From assembly GCA_014380105.1 (NCBI GenBank), contig JACMKL010000153.1, forward strand, positions 1-9,653: 9,653 nucleotides of DNA. Direction: 5' to 3'. This document shows, one piece after another, positions 5,491 through 9,653 of this stretch. A program made the position numbers and the translations under genes. Each line of letters opens with the position of its first letter. Position 1 is the first letter of the stretch. This stretch comes from Candidatus Melainabacteria bacterium. GTDB lineage: Bacteria; Cyanobacteriota; Vampirovibrionia; Obscuribacterales; Obscuribacteraceae. The notes below the pieces were generated by a model. That model had not been told where the DNA came from and searched no databases. It was given only the letters and a program-made list of their open reading frames with translations.

Positions 5491-6534
5491 CTATCTGTAA
5501 TCGACGGACAAATCTTTTTTCAATTTTGCTTTAGCGGCATTCAACATCATCTCATCGAGATTGCTGTCACCTCGGTCAACACCGGCTCCGCCGGCGCCAG
5601 CATAACCGCCGCTTCGGCTTCTAGCAAGGGCTCCGGCACGCGCCGGTGCGGCGCTCGACATGCGTCCAGGCACACTGGCAAAATCTGCAGACAGAATTGA
5701 AGATTCCGCTGCGGCAACAGGGGACGCCACAGCCAGCCCCTTCGCTTCGAGTTCGCGCGCACCGGCTTTCCATGCACCTTCGGAGCCAGCTTTTAATTTG
5801 TATGTACCGCGTCCGGAAGTGATTAAAGTTTCTTTCTTACCATCGGCGGAGACAATTTCTCTGCGATAAGCAAGGTCTTCAAATTTACCGTCGGCAAGCT
5901 TGGCAATTTTTTCAAATATCGCTGTTCCACTTGTATCTAAGCCGTTGCAGCCAATTGTATTGATTTGAATGCCACGCGAAATTGCATTCTTCGCTTCGTC
6001 TTCCCATTTGTAATCTCCACTATAAATGTGCGGAGTTGCGTCACCAATCAAAAACAAAAGCTTGGACGCGCGCTTGTCTTTGCTCCAGGCTAACTCGTTA
6101 AGTGCCGCATGCATGCCTTGATTGACGGCTTCAGGAGTATCGCCGCCGCCTGCTGCGGACAAACTGGTGATGTCTTTTACAACTTTGTCGATATCATCTG
6201 AAAATGGAAACACTTTGGTGACATACTCATCACCGCGGTCACGATAGGCAACCAAGCCAACACGCACTCTTGGAGCTGGTTTTCCGGAAGCCAATTTGGC
6301 AACCAGATCTTTAGTCTTTTTCTTCACCATCTCAATTTCGCCGCCCATCGAACCAGTGGTGTCGATCAGAAATGCGAGATCTAAGATCGGTCGCTCTGCC
6401 TTCGCGTCATTGACGGCCTTTTCACTTGCCTCGCCAGACGCGAAAGCCACAGGTGAATAGATGCCAGGCAAGACAACAGTGCCAAATAACAGAAGCCCTG
6501 CACTGACTGATTTGACTGTTTTTAATACGCGCAT
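5491..6534 (-). CDS. Secreted von Willebrand factor A (VWA) domain protein
   Basis: 347 residues from ATG 6534, preferred because GAGGT (6546-6542) lies 7 bases upstream and the product then begins with a good signal peptide (MRVLKTVKSVSAGLLLFGTV, then VAFAS at 29-33); GTG 6564 would add ten residues and spoil it. The VWA domain spans about 49-225: LAFLIDTTGSMGGEIEM carries MIDAS residues D58, T60 and S62, GGGDTPEAV supplies T133, and LIGDATPH supplies D165, so a divalent metal site is complete. The YRDRGDEY and GDTPEAV motifs are like the VWA domain associated with alpha-kinases (VwkA type), but no kinase domain is present. The C-terminus (about 270-320) is Ala/Gly/Ser/Arg low complexity, then a helical Lys-rich end. 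Role: metal-dependent protein interaction outside the cytoplasm; partner unknown. It lies downstream of ugd-UXS on the same strand, 124 bases away. Confidence 0.9.
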   Translation of the reverse strand: MRVLKTVKSVSAGLLLFGTVVLPGIYSPVAFASGEASEKAVNDAKAERPILDLAFLIDTTGSMGGEIEMVKKKTKDLVAKLASGKPAPRVRVGLVAYRDRGDEYVTKVFPFSDDIDKVVKDITSLSAAGGGDTPEAVNQGMHAALNELAWSKDKRASKLLFLIGDATPHIYSGDYKWEDEAKNAISRGIQINTIGCNGLDTSGTAIFEKIAKLADGKFEDLAYRREIVSADGKKETLITSGRGTYKLKAGSEGAWKAGARELEAKGLAVASPVAAAESSILSADFASVPGRMSSAAPARAGALARSRSGGYAGAGGAGVDRGDSNLDEMMLNAAKAKLKKDLSVDYR

Positions 6535-6602
6535 TTTTCGCAACCTCAAGTGAGCCAACCGCACACATTGAGCTTACGAGGTTCGCCAGGTAATTCCTCC
6601 AC

Positions 6603-6640
6603 GAATCTGACTGATCAGATTCTGGGGTTATCCCTGAATC
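6603..6640 (-). other. Two mutually exclusive hairpins between the UXS and VWA genes
   Basis: GAATCTGA (6603-6610) pairs perfectly with TCAGATTC (6615-6622) around CTGA. The GATTC part of its right arm (6618-6622) can instead pair with GAATC (6636-6640), with GGG/CCC inside that second stem. Only one of the two can form at a time. There is no T-tract after either on the minus strand, so this is not a standard terminator; it could be a weak termination, attenuation or RNA-processing element between the two genes. Confidence 0.4.
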
Positions 6641-6658
6641 AAACTTTCCCGGACCTAT

Positions 6659-7606
6659 CTATATCTTATTAACAGCAACCAATTGCTCTTTATACCAGGC
6701 AATTGTTCTTGTCAGTCCGTCGGTGATTTCCACTTTCGGTGTCCAATCGAGAAGCGCTTTGGCTTTCGTTATGTCAGGCAATCTTCTCTGTGGGTCGTCG
6801 GTCGGAAGCGGCTTAAAGACAATCTCACTCTTTGAGCCAATCAATTCTTTGACCAACTGTGCTAACTCAAGAACGGTGCGCTCTTGAGGATTGCCCAAAT
6901 TGACAGGATCATGATGCTCGACGCCCATCAAACGGACGATGCCTTCGACAAGATCAGCTACGTACTGGAAGCTTCTGGTTTGTTCGCCGCCACCATATAT
7001 GGTGAGGGGTTTATCACGCAAAGCCTGGTCAATAAAATTAGAGACGACGCGACCATCGTTTGCTCTCAAACGTGGACCATAACAATTGAAAATTCGAATG
7101 ATGCGAGTATCTAAGCCATGCTTGTTGTAATAAGCCATTGTGATTGCTTCCGCAAAACGCTTCGCTTCATCATAAACACCGCGAGGACCAACTGGATTTA
7201 CATTGCCCCAGTAAGTTTCACGTTGCGGATGCTGTTCTGGATCGCCATACACTTCAGACGTGCTGGCGAGGAAATATTTTGCGCCTTTAGCGAGGGCAAG
7301 ACCGAGTGTATTGTGGGTGCCAAGCGAATTTACCTTCAAGGTTTCGATTGACAAATTGAGGTAATCGACAGGACTGGCAGGTGACGCAAAGTGAATTACC
7401 CAATCCAAATGACCAGGGATATGAATGTGATTTGAGACGTTGTGGTGAATGAATTGAAATTTGGTATTAGACAAATGCTGCGAAATATTTGCCATGCTGC
7501 CTGTGATCAGATTATCCATCGCAGTCACTTCGTGCCCATCTTTCAACATGCGGTCACATAGGTGAGATCCGATAAAACCAGCGGCACCAGTAAGGAGTAT
7601 TTTCAA
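6659..7606 (-). CDS. uxs: UDP-glucuronate decarboxylase (UDP-xylose synthase)
   Basis: Extended short-chain dehydrogenase/reductase that oxidises and decarboxylates UDP-glucuronate to UDP-xylose with bound NAD. Start taken as TTG 7606: it gives the canonical N-terminus (M)KILLTGAAGFIGSHL, has AGAGGT 8 bases upstream (7620-7615), and overlaps the ugd stop as TTGA. The upstream ATG 7636 adds ten unrelated residues inside ugd. Length 315 residues, normal for bacterial UXS. Visible: GAAGFIGSHL Rossmann motif, FASPASPVDY, STSEVYGDPEQHPQRETYWG (active-site Ser/Thr and Glu region), GPRGVYDEAKRFAE (catalytic Tyr-x3-Lys), and RIFNCYGPR and GGGEQTRSFQYVADLVEG, which match UXS rather than UDP-glucose 4-epimerase or dTDP-glucose dehydratase. 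Coupled to ugd, which makes its substrate. UDP-xylose or a derived sugar probably enters exopolysaccharide or cell wall. Confidence 0.93.
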   Translation of the reverse strand: MKILLTGAAGFIGSHLCDRMLKDGHEVTAMDNLITGSMANISQHLSNTKFQFIHHNVSNHIHIPGHLDWVIHFASPASPVDYLNLSIETLKVNSLGTHNTLGLALAKGAKYFLASTSEVYGDPEQHPQRETYWGNVNPVGPRGVYDEAKRFAEAITMAYYNKHGLDTRIIRIFNCYGPRLRANDGRVVSNFIDQALRDKPLTIYGGGEQTRSFQYVADLVEGIVRLMGVEHHDPVNLGNPQERTVLELAQLVKELIGSKSEIVFKPLPTDDPQRRLPDITKAKALLDWTPKVEITDGLTRTIAWYKEQLVAVNKI

Positions 7607-8997
7607 TGTCCGATACCTCTGTATATTGCACCACATTCAGTTAATAGGTCTTGCGGCAAGATATTGCGTCCGTCGATTACGAGCGGCCAACGCATGCTCT
7701 TGATCAAATGTTTCCAGTCAGCTGTTGCAAATTCCTGCCACTCGGTGACGAGCACCAGGGCATCGCTATCTTTCGCCAGGTCTTCAACAGTTTCGCAATA
7801 ACTAACTTCCAGGTCCGGATAACTACGCTTACAATTTTCAACGCTGACCGGATCAAAAACTTTCACTTGAGCGCCCATTTTTGTAAGTGCTCTCACCAGA
7901 GTCAAACTTGGTGCATCGCGCAGGTCATCAGTGTTTGGCTTAAATGATAGACCCATTAATCCAATGGTGCGACCTTTTACAATTTTCAATTCTTCTTGCA
8001 ATTTTTTGATTACACAAAGACGTTGGCGCTCGTTGACGGAGAGAGTTGCTTCAAGCAAAGAAGTCGGATAGCTGTATTCACGCGCGACGTTAATCAATGC
8101 ATTGATGTCTTTCCCAAAGCAGCTTCCGCCCCAGCCCACGCCAGCATTCAAGAAAGGCTTACCAATGCGATTGTCGAGTCCAATGCCTGGGGCAACCTGA
8201 CGAATATCAGCACCAACTTTCTCGCAAAGTCCGGCAATTTCATTTGCAAAACTAATTTTCATAGCGAGAAATGCATTTGCTGAATACTTAATCAATTCAG
8301 CGCTGGCAAGGTCTGTCACAACAAATGGCACTTTGGTGAAATTGGCTGGACGTGTCAGACCTTTAGGCGGATCGAAAGTTTGATTGATCAGTGGTGCAAA
8401 CAATTTTTTCATGGTGGCAACAGAATTGTCTTCGGCCGAGCCAACCACGATACGGTCAGGGAAGAACGAGTCTGAGATGGCGCTGCCTTCACGCAAAAAT
8501 TCCGGGTTGGAGACAACATTAAAGCTAGGCATATCGGAGCGTGTAGAGCGAGCAGGAACTGTCTGTACGCTCTCTACACCCTGGTGAACAAGCATTTCAA
8601 CCCAGTTGCCGGAGCCGACCGGAACGGTTGATTTGTTGACGATGATGCGTTTTTTAGAATTATCGAGCGATCTGCCGATTGCACGGGCAACAGCCATGAC
8701 CGCGGAAAGGTCAGGCTCGCCGGATGGCAGAGGCGGAGTGCCGACTGCAATGAAGATGATGTCCGACTTCTTGACTGCATCTTCCAACTTATCGCTAAAT
8801 TGAAGAAATTCCGACTGCACGCATTCTTTGACGAATTCATCCAGTCCGGGCTCGTAGAAGGGCATCTCTCCGCGCTTTAATGCTTGCAGCTTTTCAGTGT
8901 TCGAATCGACTGCGATGACGTGATTTCCAAGATAGGAAAGACAAGCGCTGGTTACAAGACCTACGTAGCCGGCACCAACAATACAGATATCCACAGG
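7603..8997 (-). CDS. ugd: UDP-glucose 6-dehydrogenase
   Basis: Oxidises UDP-glucose twice with NAD to UDP-glucuronate in the cytosol. Preferred start GTG 8997: it yields (M)DICIVGAGYVGLVT, the usual family N-terminus, with AAGGTG six bases upstream; GTG 9003 (466 residues) is the alternative. Numbering from the longer form: NAD-binding GAGYVG (10-15), FIAVGTPPLPSGEPDLS (84-100), STVPVGSG (125-132), NPEFLREGSAI, KYSANAFLAMKISFANEIAG (239-258), the active-site loop GVGWGGSCFGKD with catalytic Cys295 and Asp299, and GLSFKPNTDDLRDAPS (351-366) of the UDP-binding domain. All key residues are present. It is longer than the 390-440 residues of common forms through two insertions (about 141-162 and 205-228), as in some long-type bacterial enzymes. 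First gene of an overlapping pair with UXS; a dedicated UDP-xylose route is inferred. Confidence 0.96.
   Translation of the reverse strand, partial: PVDICIVGAGYVGLVTSACLSYLGNHVIAVDSNTEKLQALKRGEMPFYEPGLDEFVKECVQSEFLQFSDKLEDAVKKSDIIFIAVGTPPLPSGEPDLSAVMAVARAIGRSLDNSKKRIIVNKSTVPVGSGNWVEMLVHQGVESVQTVPARSTRSDMPSFNVVSNPEFLREGSAISDSFFPDRIVVGSAEDNSVATMKKLFAPLINQTFDPPKGLTRPANFTKVPFVVTDLASAELIKYSANAFLAMKISFANEIAGLCEKVGADIRQVAPGIGLDNRIGKPFLNAGVGWGGSCFGKDINALINVAREYSYPTSLLEATLSVNERQRLCVIKKLQEELKIVKGRTIGLMGLSFKPNTDDLRDAPSLTLVRALTKMGAQVKVFDPVSVENCKRSYPDLEVSYCETVEDLAKDSDALVLVTEWQEFATADWKHLIKSMRWPLVIDGRNILPQDLLTECGAIYRGIGH
7615..7620 (-). promoter_or_regulatory. Ribosome binding site that decides the TTG start of the UXS gene
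   Basis: On the minus strand AGAGGT lies inside the last codons of ugd, 8 bases before TTG 7606. It supports translational coupling and the TTG start over ATG 7636. Confidence 0.7.
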
Positions 8998-9003
8998 CTT
9001 CAC

Positions 9004-9199
9004 CTTTTGCTCGACACCAACAACCCACCATACTTCGGCAAAAAAACCGCGTCAGAGCGCGCCGAGTGGGTGTGAATGATACTTATGATACCTCAAAGAC
9101 CCGCAAACCCTGGAGTGTATGACAGCCTGATTAGATCCAGCTTGCATCTGTTAAGCTGTCGGCTCGCTTTGGCTCCCCCCTTCCTCAACATTGCTCAAC
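9004..9199. other. Divergent gap between ugd and mazG
   Basis: 196 bases, no gene. It should hold both promoters. A 7-bp direct repeat ATGATAC (9076-9082 and 9085-9091) gives two TATCAT hexamers on the minus strand, each usable as a -10 for ugd, but neither has a convincing -35. On the plus strand ATGACA (9119-9124) and TTGCAT (9143-9148) resemble -35 elements without a good -10. No terminator hairpin seen. Confidence 0.4.
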
Positions 9200-9653
9200 A
9201 TGAATTCAAATCTCGACCAATTTATCGCCACAATTGCCCGCCTGCGTGCCGAGGATGGCTGCCCTTGGGATCGTGAACAGACTCATCGAAGCCTGGCTCG
9301 CTACCTGCTTGAAGAGACCTATGAAGTCATGGAAGCCATTCATGAGGGCGATGCCAACAACTTGAAAGAAGAACTTGGCGACCTCCTTCTGCAGATTGTG
9401 CTGAACGCGCAAGTGGCGAAGGATGCCGGACAGTTCAACATGGAAGATATTGCCGAATCTATTAATTCTAAAATGATCAGTCGCCACCCACATGTGTTTG
9501 GCGAAAAATCTCTCAACTCTGCTCGCCAAGTGCTTGCGCAGTGGGACGAATTAAAAGACAAAGAAAAGGCGTTGAAAAAAACTCAAAAAAAATCTTCGCT
9601 CGATGGAATTCAGCGCACTCTGCCTGCTTTACTGCAGGCTCTTAAAATTTCAG
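9200..9653 (+). CDS. mazG: Nucleoside triphosphate pyrophosphohydrolase MazG (3' partial)
   Basis: Hydrolyses (d)NTPs to NMP and pyrophosphate, cleaning the nucleotide pool; in some bacteria it also affects the stringent response. The first 151 residues are visible and the frame is still open at the window edge. The start ATG 9200 gives MNSNLDQFIATIARLRAEDG followed by CPWDREQTHRSLARYLLEET, the canonical MazG N-terminus. The metal-binding EExxE (E38, E39, E42) and ExxD (E58, D61 in KEELGD) are intact. KMISRHPHVFG (91-101) is the conserved block that follows, and QWDELKDKEK ends the first MazG domain. Two-domain MazG proteins are about 260 residues, so roughly 110 are missing. No Shine-Dalgarno is evident before ATG 9200, so initiation may be leaderless or SD-independent. 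Transcribed divergently from ugd. Confidence 0.96.
   Translation, partial: MNSNLDQFIATIARLRAEDGCPWDREQTHRSLARYLLEETYEVMEAIHEGDANNLKEELGDLLLQIVLNAQVAKDAGQFNMEDIAESINSKMISRHPHVFGEKSLNSARQVLAQWDELKDKEKALKKTQKKSSLDGIQRTLPALLQALKIS

Noticed and set aside
9200..9653. MazG as part of a phage or toxin-antitoxin module
   Set aside because: The sequence is the housekeeping long MazG type (GCPWDREQTH, RHPHVFG) and no toxin or phage gene is next to it in the window.

Overview
The window is ordinary bacterial chromosome at roughly 47-48 % GC (by eye), densely coding, with Shine-Dalgarno sites and intrinsic terminators and no mobile element, CRISPR array, rRNA or tRNA that I can see. No gene fixes the taxon. 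The long UDP-glucose dehydrogenase, the secreted low-complexity proteins and the overall gene style would fit a non-photosynthetic relative of Cyanobacteria (Melainabacteria / Obscuribacterales type), but that is a low-confidence guess.

Left part (1-3300): a partial, acidic and Arg-rich protein with three calcium-loop-like repeats (1-591) converges with an exported DUF6599-like protein (673-1812, minus strand) on a shared bidirectional terminator. A roughly 490-base non-coding stretch follows, rich in inverted repeats, including an 11-bp arm pair that encloses two hairpins. Next come a small helical lipoprotein (2303-2680) with a strong terminator, then a small CPxC-containing ORF (2935-3219). 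That ORF is preceded in the same frame by a 19-codon mini-ORF with a good ribosome binding site, ended by an amber codon.

Middle part (3300-5490): a degenerate GGDEF protein (3303-3989) has lost the GGDEF catalytic signature but keeps an RxxD I-site at the correct spacing, so it may bind c-di-GMP rather than make it. A GntR/FCD-family repressor (4004-4654, minus) lies divergent from a two-helix membrane stress-type protein (4790-5383, plus). The 135-base gap between them holds a perfect 16-bp palindrome within a cluster of four CGATTA half-sites, placed inside the likely gntR promoter. This is a compact candidate for autoregulation plus control of the neighbour.

Right part (5490-9653): on the minus strand, a UDP-glucose 6-dehydrogenase (ugd, 7603-8997) and a UDP-glucuronate decarboxylase (UXS type, 6659-7606) overlap through a TTGA start/stop and form a two-step route UDP-glucose -> UDP-glucuronate -> UDP-xylose for cell-surface polysaccharide. 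A secreted von Willebrand A protein (5491-6534) follows on the same strand after a 124-base gap containing two mutually exclusive hairpins. Divergent from ugd is the 5' part of mazG (9200 to the window edge), a nucleoside triphosphate pyrophosphohydrolase.

I found no defence island or clearly novel multi-gene system. The items most worth a second look are the structured intergenic region at 1816-2302, the inactive GGDEF with a preserved I-site, the GntR operator cluster, and the amber-split small ORF.
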